From SZUA-38 sp965212525 (GTDB lineage Bacteria > Pseudomonadota > Gammaproteobacteria > Xanthomonadales > SZUA-38), in NCBI GenBank assembly GCA_965212525.1, contig CBDBVC010000016.1, positions 62,001 through 126,000 of the forward strand: 64,000 bases of DNA, written 5' to 3'. The notes under the pieces are model-generated. The model searched no databases. It saw only the letters and a list, made by a program, of their open reading frames with translations, and was not told where the DNA came from. Shown in pieces: positions 1 to 6,900 of the stretch; positions within the stretch are counted from its first letter, which is position 1; every line of letters starts with the position of its first letter. The position numbers were made by a program, and so were the translations under genes.

Positions 1-1
1 G

Positions 2-1072
2 TCTGGAATCAGTTTTGCCGACAGGGGCAGGGCACTGATCGTTTCAGCACAGAATCTGGGTCAGAAGCAGCTGTTCCGAATCGATGTTCGAAACGGCAAG
101 GTGTCTCCCATAACGGGCAAGGGCTATGTGGGAGCGTTTTCAGTCGCTGGCAAACAGATTGTCTATGGTCTGGACACACTTTCAGCACCAGTTGACTTCT
201 ACCGGCAGTCGCTTTCAGGTGGCAAGCCATTCAGGCTTACCGACGTCAACCGTGATCAACTTTCACAGGTTGCTTTCGCCGACTATGAGCAGTTCACCTT
301 TGCCGGCTGGAATGATGAGACCGTTCATGCCTATGTCATGAAGCCGGTTGATTACAGGGAAGGGCAGTCCTATCCGGTGGCCTTCCTGATCCATGGTGGC
401 CCTCAGGGCAGTTTTGGCAACCACTTTCACTACCGCTGGAATCCTCAGACCTATGCCGGCGCAGGCTATGCCACGGTGTTTATCGACTTTCATGGTTCAA
501 CCGGATACGGTCAGGCCTTCACCGATTCGATCACCGGCGACTGGGGCGGCAAGCCACTGGAGGATCTCCAGAAGGGCCTCAGGTATGCGCTTCAGTCGTA
601 CGATTATCTGGACGGCGATCGCATATGCGCGCTTGGCGCATCCTATGGCGGCTACATGATCAACTGGATCGCTGGAAACTGGTCCGATCGATTCGATTGT
701 CTGGTTAACCATGACGGAATCTTCGACAATCGCATGATGTATTATGCCACCGAAGAGCTCTGGTTCGTCGAGTGGGAGCACGGCGGGCCTCACTTCAGGG
801 ACCCCACTGGCTTCGAACGCCACAACCCGGCCAACCACGTCAGTAACTGGAAAACACCGATGCTGGTGATTCAGGGGGCGCTCGATTACCGCGTTCCGGA
901 AACCCAGGCACTGGCGACCTTTACTGCATTACAGCGGCAGGGCATTCCCAGCCAGTTTCTGCATTACCCTGATGAAAACCACTGGGTATTGCAACCTGCA
1001 AACAGCATCCAGTGGCACCAGACGGTTGAAGCCTGGCTGGATCGATGGACTTCCAGTACATCCGAGCCCTGA
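2..1072 (+). CDS. S9 family peptidase (prolyl oligopeptidase-like), 3' part only
   Basis: The reading frame is open from the first bases of the window, so the gene starts upstream and only its C-terminal ~356 residues are visible. They cover the end of the beta-propeller and the complete alpha/beta-hydrolase domain. The nucleophile is in GASYGGYM (Ser codon 641-643), the acid in ALDYRV (Asp codon 884-886) and the base in DENHW (His codon 980-982). This order and spacing are typical of S9 oligopeptidases (acylaminoacyl-peptidase/DPP-IV group), which cleave short peptides. The signal peptide cannot be assessed because the 5' end is missing. It opens a run of exported peptidase genes (M13, S1 and S46 follow on the same strand). 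No T-tailed hairpin follows the stop. Confidence 0.9.
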   Translation, partial: SGISFADRGRALIVSAQNLGQKQLFRIDVRNGKVSPITGKGYVGAFSVAGKQIVYGLDTLSAPVDFYRQSLSGGKPFRLTDVNRDQLSQVAFADYEQFTFAGWNDETVHAYVMKPVDYREGQSYPVAFLIHGGPQGSFGNHFHYRWNPQTYAGAGYATVFIDFHGSTGYGQAFTDSITGDWGGKPLEDLQKGLRYALQSYDYLDGDRICALGASYGGYMINWIAGNWSDRFDCLVNHDGIFDNRMMYYATEELWFVEWEHGGPHFRDPTGFERHNPANHVSNWKTPMLVIQGALDYRVPETQALATFTALQRQGIPSQFLHYPDENHWVLQPANSIQWHQTVEAWLDRWTSSTSEP

Positions 1073-1115
1073 TACTGGCGATCTGACTCCGACTGCAGCT
1101 CCGTCTTGTTCTGAT

Positions 1116-1164
1116 TTCCATATGGAATGAGAATCAGAGCTTGACTCAATTCTATAATTCGAAT
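1116..1164 (+). promoter_or_regulatory. arsR promoter/operator region with two palindromes
   Basis: The 12-bp perfect palindrome TTCCATATGGAA lies at 1116-1127. A consensus -10 box TATAAT at 1153-1158 overlaps the palindrome ATTCGAAT at 1157-1164, 11 bp before the arsR start. ArsR repressors bind AT-rich inverted repeats overlapping their own promoter, so ATTCGAAT is the likelier operator. I see no convincing -35 at the right distance: TTGACT at 1141 is only 6 bp upstream of the -10. Confidence 0.5.
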
Positions 1165-1175
1165 AAACTAGAAAT

Positions 1176-1505
1176 ATGGAAATAACACATGCCATAGACC
1201 AGTTGTCAGCCCTTGCCCATGAAAGTCGTCTGAGCGTTTTTCGACTGCTGGTAAGGAAGGGGTCACAGGGAATGCCAGCCGGTGAACTGTGCGAGAGCAT
1301 GGATATACCGCCTGCAACGATGAACTTTCATCTGACACAACTGAAGCATGCCGGTCTTCTCACCAGTCGACGAGCGGGCCGACACATCTATTACGCAGCC
1401 GCCTATGGCGCCATGAATGAATTAATGACATTCCTCACGGAGAACTGTTGCACAGATGATCCGATCTGCGGTGGGAATGGCAGTAGCAACCACCCAGAGG
1501 AGTAA
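1176..1505 (+). CDS. arsR: ArsR-family arsenical-responsive repressor
   Basis: This 109-aa winged-helix ArsR/SmtB protein has the dimerisation helix at the N-terminus and the recognition helix around PPATMNFHLTQLKHAGLL (about 45-62). The C-terminus carries Cys91, Cys92 and Cys98, a CC-N5-C arrangement identical in spacing to the As(III) site described for the Acidithiobacillus ferrooxidans ArsR (C95, C96, C102). That points to arsenite or trivalent organoarsenical sensing rather than Zn or Cd sensing. Its stop overlaps the first possible start of arsI, so the two are one transcript, and the palindromic promoter upstream suggests autorepression. The family is certain; the ligand is inferred from the cysteine spacing. 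Confidence 0.88.
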   Translation: MEITHAIDQLSALAHESRLSVFRLLVRKGSQGMPAGELCESMDIPPATMNFHLTQLKHAGLLTSRRAGRHIYYAAAYGAMNELMTFLTENCCTDDPICGGNGSSNHPEE

Positions 1506-1510
1506 TGAAC

Positions 1511-1963
1511 ATGAATCGACTACACATCAATATACGCGTAGAAGACCTGGAACATGCGCGCAAGCAGTACCAGGCATTGCTGGGCTCAGAGCCCACCTTT
1601 AGCCGATCGGACTACATCAAGTGGGATCTTGATGATCCTGCCATCAACCTGTCGGTAATGGCACGGGGCGGGAAGAATGGTCTGGATCATCTCGGGATTC
1701 GTTATGACGATGAAGTGGATTACATCAAGGCAGTGACGCGTATCAGCGCACTGGATGAGGTGATGAAGCCCGAGCCCGATGCCAATTGCTGCTATGCGCA
1801 TTCGGACAAGACATGGTGGAATGATGGCGTTGACACCAAATGGGAGTTGTTCGTCACTCACAACCAGACCGAACACTTCGGCGCTTCTGATGATGATGAA
1901 ACAATCGAGATGGACAATCCGGTTTCAGAACAGGACAGTGTCCGCAGCACGGCCTGTTGCTGA
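1511..1963 (+). CDS. arsI: ArsI-type C-As lyase (VOC fold, CadI/ArsI family)
   Basis: This is a 150-aa vicinal-oxygen-chelate protein. Starting at ATG 1511, behind AGAGGAG at 1495-1501, puts His at position 5 as in characterised ArsI. With His60 and Glu112 (in WELF) it supplies the Fe(II) triad, and the vicinal pair Cys93-Cys94 in ANCCYAHSDK is the organoarsenical-binding motif. The Cys-to-Glu distance of 19 matches TcArsI. The family uses O2 to cleave the C-As bond of trivalent methyl- or phenylarsenicals to As(III). An in-frame ATG at 1505 overlaps the arsR stop but is too close to the ribosome site. The C-terminus ends in an extra Cys-Cys. No arsenite pump or arsM is adjacent, so efflux must be encoded elsewhere. 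Confidence 0.85.
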   Translation: MNRLHINIRVEDLEHARKQYQALLGSEPTFSRSDYIKWDLDDPAINLSVMARGGKNGLDHLGIRYDDEVDYIKAVTRISALDEVMKPEPDANCCYAHSDKTWWNDGVDTKWELFVTHNQTEHFGASDDDETIEMDNPVSEQDSVRSTACC

Positions 1964-1966
1964 ATG

Positions 1967-1996
1967 AAAAGGCCCGGTCATTGCCGGGCCTTTTTT
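1967..1996 (+). terminator. Rho-independent terminator of arsRI
   Basis: The stem AAAGGCCCGG / CCGGGCCTTT has a short loop and a T6 tail and starts just after the arsI stop. It isolates arsRI from the convergent membrane-protein gene. Confidence 0.9.
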
Positions 1997-2018
1997 ACTG
2001 TCCGTGTGATTTGATTGA

Positions 2019-2438
2019 TCAGAGCAGAATGATGATGATCAGATACACACCAAATGCGATTCCTGCCAGTCCAAGCTTTTCCTGAAAAGGCTTGATCTTC
2101 GCCAGTACCTGCTCACCCTTTTCCTTCGCTTCTTCATTCTTCGAAAGCAGAATCTTGTTCAGGACACTGTATCCGAGCAGGAAGCCGAGCAACACCATGA
2201 GCAGACAGGCAGCCAGCATGGAGAGCCACAACAGGGGGACAACGGTCAAACCCTGGATATACATCAGTAGACGAATCAGGTTGAACAGGCCCCAGACAGC
2301 GGCGATGAGTCCAAACCAGCCCTGATAAGGCTCAATCTTGTCGAGTATGGGCTTGGCATCGGGCTTCTTGGCCAGTACCAGTGACGGGATAGCCAGTAAT
2401 CCCAGAACAATCAGGCTGATAGCAAATAAAAAGTACAT
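2019..2438 (-). CDS. small integral membrane protein with internal duplication
   Basis: This 139-aa protein has about four hydrophobic helices and no recognised catalytic motif. The first cytoplasmic-side segment ILDKIEPYQGWFGL (about 31-44) is echoed near the C-terminus by VLAKIKPFQEKLGL (about 113-126), each followed by a helix with a matching GxxxLI pattern. The protein therefore looks like two related halves with an intervening pair of helices. The start is supported by GAGGGGAA just upstream on the minus strand. It is monocistronic and convergent with arsRI. The function is unknown, and I would not assign it to a named family. Confidence 0.7.
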   Translation of the reverse strand: MYFLFAISLIVLGLLAIPSLVLAKKPDAKPILDKIEPYQGWFGLIAAVWGLFNLIRLLMYIQGLTVVPLLWLSMLAACLLMVLLGFLLGYSVLNKILLSKNEEAKEKGEQVLAKIKPFQEKLGLAGIAFGVYLIIIILL

Positions 2439-2879
2439 GGGTGCATTCCCCTCGATTGGATGTCGTTAAACAGTCTGCTCGATTTTGAATCAAGACGCAA
2501 TTGATCGCCGCCAAATCCATGTAGGAAAATACCCACACTTCACAGCTGACAGCTCACTGGGCAGTGTCGTTGATTCCATATCGTTGCAGTTCGGTCAACA
2601 CAGCGAGTGAAACGAGTTCGCCCATCTGCACATTGAAAAATGCAGGTTTCGGGCAAAACGAACAGACAGTGTCAAAGACCTGTTCCTGTACATCGCCAGC
2701 GATATGATTATTGCCAGGCAGCACCTCGGGATTTTCCGATGCCGAAATGATCGTTTCATGCCATCTAGGAAACCTGGCCTATTCGCAAGCTGCGGGTGTT
2801 GCTGTATGCTGGCCACTTTCCGGGCAATGATTCCCTGAGTTAATGCCCCCATTCACACTTCTGACCAGACACTATCATC
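2439..2879. other. intergenic region between divergent genes, no gene seen
   Basis: These 441 bp separate the leftward membrane protein from the rightward M13 peptidase and should hold both promoters. A minus-strand frame at 2595-2852 is rich in Arg, Cys and His with no domain or ribosome site and is not believed. I see no T-tailed hairpin or tRNA. Confidence 0.5.
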
Positions 2880-4994
2880 ATGAAAAAAATTCTGCTTGCC
2901 AGCGCCATCGCGCTGATCCTCAACGCCTGCAGTGATGAGGCGAACAACAACACATCGAGTGCAGCGTCCAGTTCGACGCCAGCCATTGTCGAGCAACCTG
3001 CAAATTCAGCACCGGAACAGAAGCCAGTTCTGGTTCAATCTGCCGAGCTGGGCGAGTGGGGCATCGATCTTGAACAGATGGATTCCTCGATCGAACCGGG
3101 CGATGACTTTGCCCGATATGTCAATGGTGTCTGGCTGGACACCTTCGAGATTCCGGCTGATCGCGCCACTTACGGCATCTTTACCGCATTGCGTGAACGC
3201 TCGACCCGCCAGGTCAACGAGATCATCACCGAACTGGCAGAAATGAATGCTGCAGCGGGTTCGGTCGAACAGAAGGTTCGTGATTATTATGGAACCTGGA
3301 TGGATCTGGATGCCATGAACGCCGCCGGTGCAGAACCGCTGAAGCCCTATCTCGATGCCATCGCGGCCATCAGCGACGAGAAGGGACTGATGCTCGAGTT
3401 TTCGAAACTGCACAGCACGGCACCATTTGGTGTCGGCATCATTCCGGATCCGGCAGATACCACCAAATACACATTGTTTGCCGGCCAGGCGGGACTGGGT
3501 ATGCCCGATCGCGAGTACTACCTGAGCGAGGACGAGAAGTACGTCGAGATCCGATCGGTATACACCGACTACATGACACAAATTATGGAACTGGCTGGAA
3601 TTGACAATGCTGGCGAAAAGGCCGCAGGAATTCTGGCCGTGGAAACGCGTCTGGCCGAAGTTCACTGGACACCGGCAGAGAGCCGCGACATCAAGAAGAT
3701 CTACAACCCGATGTCACCGGAGAAACTGGCGGAGATCGCACCCGAGTTTGACTGGAAGCTGATCCTGGCCGAGCAGGGCCTGGGTGGAGTGGACAATATC
3801 ATCGTGGCACAGCCCAGTGCCATTACCGAAAGTGGCAAGATCGTCAAGGATGTTCCTCTCGATACCTGGAAGGATTATCTGGCCTACCATTTCATCCGCA
3901 ACAACGCCGCATCGCTGAGTGAAGCATTTGACGATGCCAACTTCGGGTTTTTCAGCAAGACGCTGAACGGCATCGAGGAAAAGCGTGAGCGCTGGAAGCG
4001 CGGTTCCGATCTGGTCAACAACAACATGGGTGAGGCTGTCGGTCAGATCTACGTCAAGCGGCACTTCCCGCCCGAATCCAAGGCCATGATGGATGAGCTG
4101 GTGGTGAATCTGCGCGACTCTCTGGAAGAGCGCATCAATGAAAACGAGTGGATGGATGCCGAGACCAAACAGCAGGCACTGGTCAAGCTCGATACCTTCG
4201 AGCCTCGAATCGGTTACACCAGCAAGTGGATCGATTACTCCACACTCGAAATCAAGGCCGGTGACATGCTGGGCAACAGCCTTCGAGTGAACGAATTTGC
4301 CTGGCAACAGCAACTGGAACGTCTGGGCGGCCCGGTGGATCGTGAGTTGTGGCCCTATCCGCCGCAGACGGTAAACGCCTCCTACAACCCGCTGCTGAAC
4401 CAGATCACCTTCCCGGCCGGTATCCTGCAGCCGCCATTCTTTGACCCGATGGCCGATCCGGCAGTGAATTACGGTGCCATCGGTGGCGTAATTGGTCATG
4501 AGATCGGACACGGATTTGATGATCAGGGCCGACGTTTTGACGAGAAGGGTCTGATCCGTGACTGGTGGACAGAAGCCTCCGACAAGGCATTCAAGGAACG
4601 CTCGGGCAACCTCACCACGCAGTACAACGGTTATTCACCGCTGGATGGCATGCACATTGACGGTGAGCTGACGCTGGGTGAGAACATTGGCGATCTGGGT
4701 GGCCTCGAAATGGCCTATTCGGCCTATCAGCGACACAAGGCCAAGCATGGCGAACCACCCGTGCTGGACGGATTTACCGGTGATCAGCGTTTCTTCATGT
4801 CCTGGGCGCAGGTCTGGCGTGCCAAATACCGTGATGAAGCCATGCGTCAGCGACTGCTGACCGATCCGCACAGCCCGCCGGAATACCGGATCAACGGTGT
4901 GGTGCGCAACATGGACGCCTGGTACAAGGCCTTCGATGTGAAGGAGAACGATCAGATGTACCTGCAGCAGGACATGCGTGTCTCGATCTGGTAG
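2880..4994 (+). CDS. M13 family zinc metallopeptidase (neprilysin/PepO-like), lipoprotein
   Basis: This 704-aa protein has a lipoprotein signal (MKKILLASAIALILNAC, lipobox LNAC), so it is probably anchored in the envelope facing the periplasm or outside. The long N-terminal M13 domain is followed by the catalytic domain: HEIGH at 540-544 supplies two zinc ligands and the catalytic Glu541, and Glu601 in GENIGDLGG is the third ligand. NASYNPLLN corresponds to the family substrate-binding NAYY segment, and the C-terminus keeps the YRINGVVRNMDAWYKAF region. Length and motif spacing are normal for M13 enzymes, which cleave oligopeptides before hydrophobic residues. It is a single gene closed by a strong terminator. 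Confidence 0.95.
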   Translation: MKKILLASAIALILNACSDEANNNTSSAASSSTPAIVEQPANSAPEQKPVLVQSAELGEWGIDLEQMDSSIEPGDDFARYVNGVWLDTFEIPADRATYGIFTALRERSTRQVNEIITELAEMNAAAGSVEQKVRDYYGTWMDLDAMNAAGAEPLKPYLDAIAAISDEKGLMLEFSKLHSTAPFGVGIIPDPADTTKYTLFAGQAGLGMPDREYYLSEDEKYVEIRSVYTDYMTQIMELAGIDNAGEKAAGILAVETRLAEVHWTPAESRDIKKIYNPMSPEKLAEIAPEFDWKLILAEQGLGGVDNIIVAQPSAITESGKIVKDVPLDTWKDYLAYHFIRNNAASLSEAFDDANFGFFSKTLNGIEEKRERWKRGSDLVNNNMGEAVGQIYVKRHFPPESKAMMDELVVNLRDSLEERINENEWMDAETKQQALVKLDTFEPRIGYTSKWIDYSTLEIKAGDMLGNSLRVNEFAWQQQLERLGGPVDRELWPYPPQTVNASYNPLLNQITFPAGILQPPFFDPMADPAVNYGAIGGVIGHEIGHGFDDQGRRFDEKGLIRDWWTEASDKAFKERSGNLTTQYNGYSPLDGMHIDGELTLGENIGDLGGLEMAYSAYQRHKAKHGEPPVLDGFTGDQRFFMSWAQVWRAKYRDEAMRQRLLTDPHSPPEYRINGVVRNMDAWYKAFDVKENDQMYLQQDMRVSIW

Positions 4995-5018
4995 CGAGGC
5001 AACCACGATACCATTGTC

Positions 5019-5048
5019 AAAAAGCCACCCAATCAGGTGGCTTTTTTA
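5019..5048 (+). terminator. terminator of the M13 peptidase gene
   Basis: The stem AAAAGCCACC / GGTGGCTTTT has a loop of about 6 nt and continues into a T-run, 25 bp after the stop. Confidence 0.9.
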
Positions 5049-5086
5049 TTTGCCAGAAGATATTCCTGTCACGTGATGCTGATGAA

Positions 5087-5108
5087 AAATGTGAAATTAA
5101 TCACATAA
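5087..5108. promoter_or_regulatory. CRP/FNR-superfamily operator, near-perfect CRP consensus
   Basis: TGTGA at 5090-5094 and TCACA at 5101-5105 are separated by 6 bp, with AAA and TAA flanks. This is the CRP consensus half-site pair with exact spacing. It lies about 137 bp upstream of the ATG at 5245, after the M13 terminator, so it can only serve the downstream orphan gene. It is the only such site I noticed in the window. Confidence 0.65.
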
Positions 5109-5244
5109 AATCAGTCGATTACAGTCAACATCCAGATCTCGCATGAGCCTGTCACCTGTTTTCCTACAAGGTTCTCATCCCCGGCCCATTCAGTGAATCC
5201 CCGTTATTCAATAGCATGGAAGGGTGCAATCACAGGATGAGATC

Positions 5245-6570
5245 ATGACCAATCAGGAGATTATCAGGGCGGCAGCCGACATACTTGCAGAGATTGAACC
5301 GGTGTCTGTACCGGACAACCTGAGCAATGAGGTCGCCACAGGTTCGGCGTCTGCACTGGCGCAGGCAGAACAGGCCTTCGTTGAACAGTCAATGATCGAC
5401 GACGGCGCAGTGCCAAGGAAGCAATCTCAGGTCAGTGCCTTCAGTTTCACGGGCGATTACGCCATAACGGTGACAAACCCGGATTCCGGACTGGCATACC
5501 CGGCGAGGCTATCACTGGACCCGCCCGATGACGGGACTTCCGGTGCCATGCTCGCACGTCTGGAACTGTCCCTTGATGGTGGACGCAGTCTCAGAACGAT
5601 TTGTGGCACGGCACGACTTACCGGTCAGTCGATTGAATACGCCATGTTGTCAGACAAGGGCAGTCATGCCTTTTTCGGTACATTGTTTCGTGCACCCGCA
5701 CATCTGCAGATCGAATCAATGCTGGGCACCATACTGTATCAGCAGGATCCGTTTGATATCTGCCTCAATGGCGATACCGAAACCACGGAAGAGGCTGGTT
5801 ACACCACCTATTCGATCATCAAACTGCATCGTCTGGATGAGAAGGGCAGGCCCGTATTCGAAGGCACGGGAGACAACCGTCGTGCTGTATACGATTGCTA
5901 TTTCTGGCGCGGCGGCAAGTGGTGGAAGATCAAGGACCCGACGCTCTTTGTACAGGGGAGCAGGGAACTGATCGACCTGCGCGATGGCAGCAGCAATCCA
6001 AATTACGAGGAAGCCTCAACGGCCAGCAGTGAGCGGCTCAACCGACTGATCTTTCCGACAGGCTGGCAGGATTTCTGGCAGGGCTTCGATGAAGCCACGG
6101 CTCGGCAACTGCAGGGCCTGTCTCTGACACTGCAGGCCACCACAGGTGTTGACCTGGATGTCTGGATGAAGATCAGGCGTCTGCGCGACCAGGGCCGCTC
6201 ATGGGAACAGATCTGGGATGAATGCTGGTTTGATATCGCGCTGGCCATCGGCTTCGCCGTACTGGCCGCAACCCAGGTGGGCAAACTGCTGAAACCGATT
6301 TTTGGTCGATTCCTGACGCGTCTGCTGGCTCGACTGCGTCGTGTTGTGCAAAACCGTCGCGAGCGCGAATTTCTCAGACGCTACCTGCGCTGGCTGCGTG
6401 ACAAGCTCAGACGATTGCAGCGGGAACTCGACGAATCCACTGATGAGGCGCTCGAGGGTACCCTGACGCCTTCCCAGATCCGTCGACTGCGAACTCAATT
6501 GCGCCGTGAAATTCGCGAAACGCAGCAGCTGATCGATGACTTCCAGGATGCCATTGACTCAGTTATCTGA
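5245..6570 (+). CDS. orphan protein with a hydrophobic segment and Arg-rich coiled-coil tail
   Basis: This 441-aa protein matches no family I can name. The first ~255 residues look globular and beta-rich without a signal peptide. A second region (about 260-335) is acidic and helical and includes GWQDFWQGFDEATARQLQGL. One hydrophobic segment follows (about IALAIGFAVLAATQVGKLL, 335-355), then ~85 residues of strongly basic helix dense in Arg and Leu, ending in an acidic tail. The layout suggests a membrane-associated protein with a coiled-coil tail. GTG at 5224 is an alternative start but has no spaced ribosome site; ATG 5245 has AGGATGAG upstream. A CRP-type site precedes it, and a perfect palindrome follows its stop. 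Confidence 0.6.
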   Translation: MTNQEIIRAAADILAEIEPVSVPDNLSNEVATGSASALAQAEQAFVEQSMIDDGAVPRKQSQVSAFSFTGDYAITVTNPDSGLAYPARLSLDPPDDGTSGAMLARLELSLDGGRSLRTICGTARLTGQSIEYAMLSDKGSHAFFGTLFRAPAHLQIESMLGTILYQQDPFDICLNGDTETTEEAGYTTYSIIKLHRLDEKGRPVFEGTGDNRRAVYDCYFWRGGKWWKIKDPTLFVQGSRELIDLRDGSSNPNYEEASTASSERLNRLIFPTGWQDFWQGFDEATARQLQGLSLTLQATTGVDLDVWMKIRRLRDQGRSWEQIWDECWFDIALAIGFAVLAATQVGKLLKPIFGRFLTRLLARLRRVVQNRREREFLRRYLRWLRDKLRRLQRELDESTDEALEGTLTPSQIRRLRTQLRREIRETQQLIDDFQDAIDSVI

Positions 6571-6588
6571 TCAGATTCACTATAAAGG

Positions 6589-6608
6589 CCCTGACAGATC
6601 TGTCAGGG
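6589..6608. repeat. perfect 20-bp palindrome
   Basis: CCCTGACAGA / TCTGTCAGGG forms a loopless perfect palindrome 18 bp after the orphan gene's stop. There is no T-run on either side, so it is either a weak hairpin terminator or a dimeric-protein binding site. Confidence 0.6.
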
Positions 6609-6733
6609 TCACTGAAAATCCTCGATATTCATCGCATGATCCTGTGCATCAGCAATCAGTTCCAACGCTGAGCATTTTGCCAGCATTCATCTCAAGCTAT
6701 TGAAATCATAACGATTGAAACGATTGTTACAGA

Positions 6734-6784
6734 GAAAGATAATTTCTGAAATACGCAGGAAAGATAATTTTATTTCAAATACGC
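6734..6784. repeat. two tandem copies of a ~25-bp composite repeat
   Basis: GAAAGATAATTT occurs at 6734-6745 and again at 6759-6770, exactly 25 bp apart. Each copy is followed by AAATACGC, at 6749-6756 and 6777-6784. The pair sits immediately before a possible promoter of the S1 protease and looks like paired activator sites. Confidence 0.6.
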
Positions 6785-6814
6785 TTGACGGTAGCCCGTC
6801 AATTTCAGCACAAT
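6785..6814 (+). promoter_or_regulatory. candidate S1 protease promoter with inverted repeat
   Basis: TTGACG (6785-6790) is a -35-like hexamer, and CACAAT (6809-6814) is a weak -10 after 18 bp. The -35 lies inside the inverted repeat TTGACGG-tagc-CCGTCAA (6785-6802), so a regulator could compete with polymerase there. The -10 is poor. Confidence 0.35.
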
Positions 6815-6900
6815 CTACTTGCTCGAGTTGCGTATGGATCATTCATACAAGCCGATTGAAGGGGTCGGCAAAACGAAGAAGCATCCTTAGGGAGGGATAC

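Larger units (their letters stand above)
6571..6900. other. 330-bp AT-rich control region with direct and inverted repeats
   Basis: This region lies upstream of the S1 protease and is more AT-rich than its neighbours. It contains the 20-bp palindrome at 6589-6608, the repeats at 6734-6784 and the inverted repeat at 6785-6802, all listed separately. The protease frame stays open upstream to 6715, but that extension lacks a signal peptide and I treat it as non-coding. Confidence 0.55.

Noticed and set aside
1141..1158. TTGACT as -35 with TATAAT for arsR
   Set aside because: Only 6 bp separate the two hexamers, far less than the 16-18 bp required.
2595..2852. 85-residue minus-strand frame upstream of the M13 peptidase
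   Set aside because: Arg/Cys/His-rich shadow composition, no ribosome site, no domain, and it occupies a divergent promoter region.
3714..4511. 265-residue frame antisense to the M13 peptidase gene
   Set aside because: It mirrors the codon bias of the real gene on the other strand, and the sense frame has all catalytic residues.
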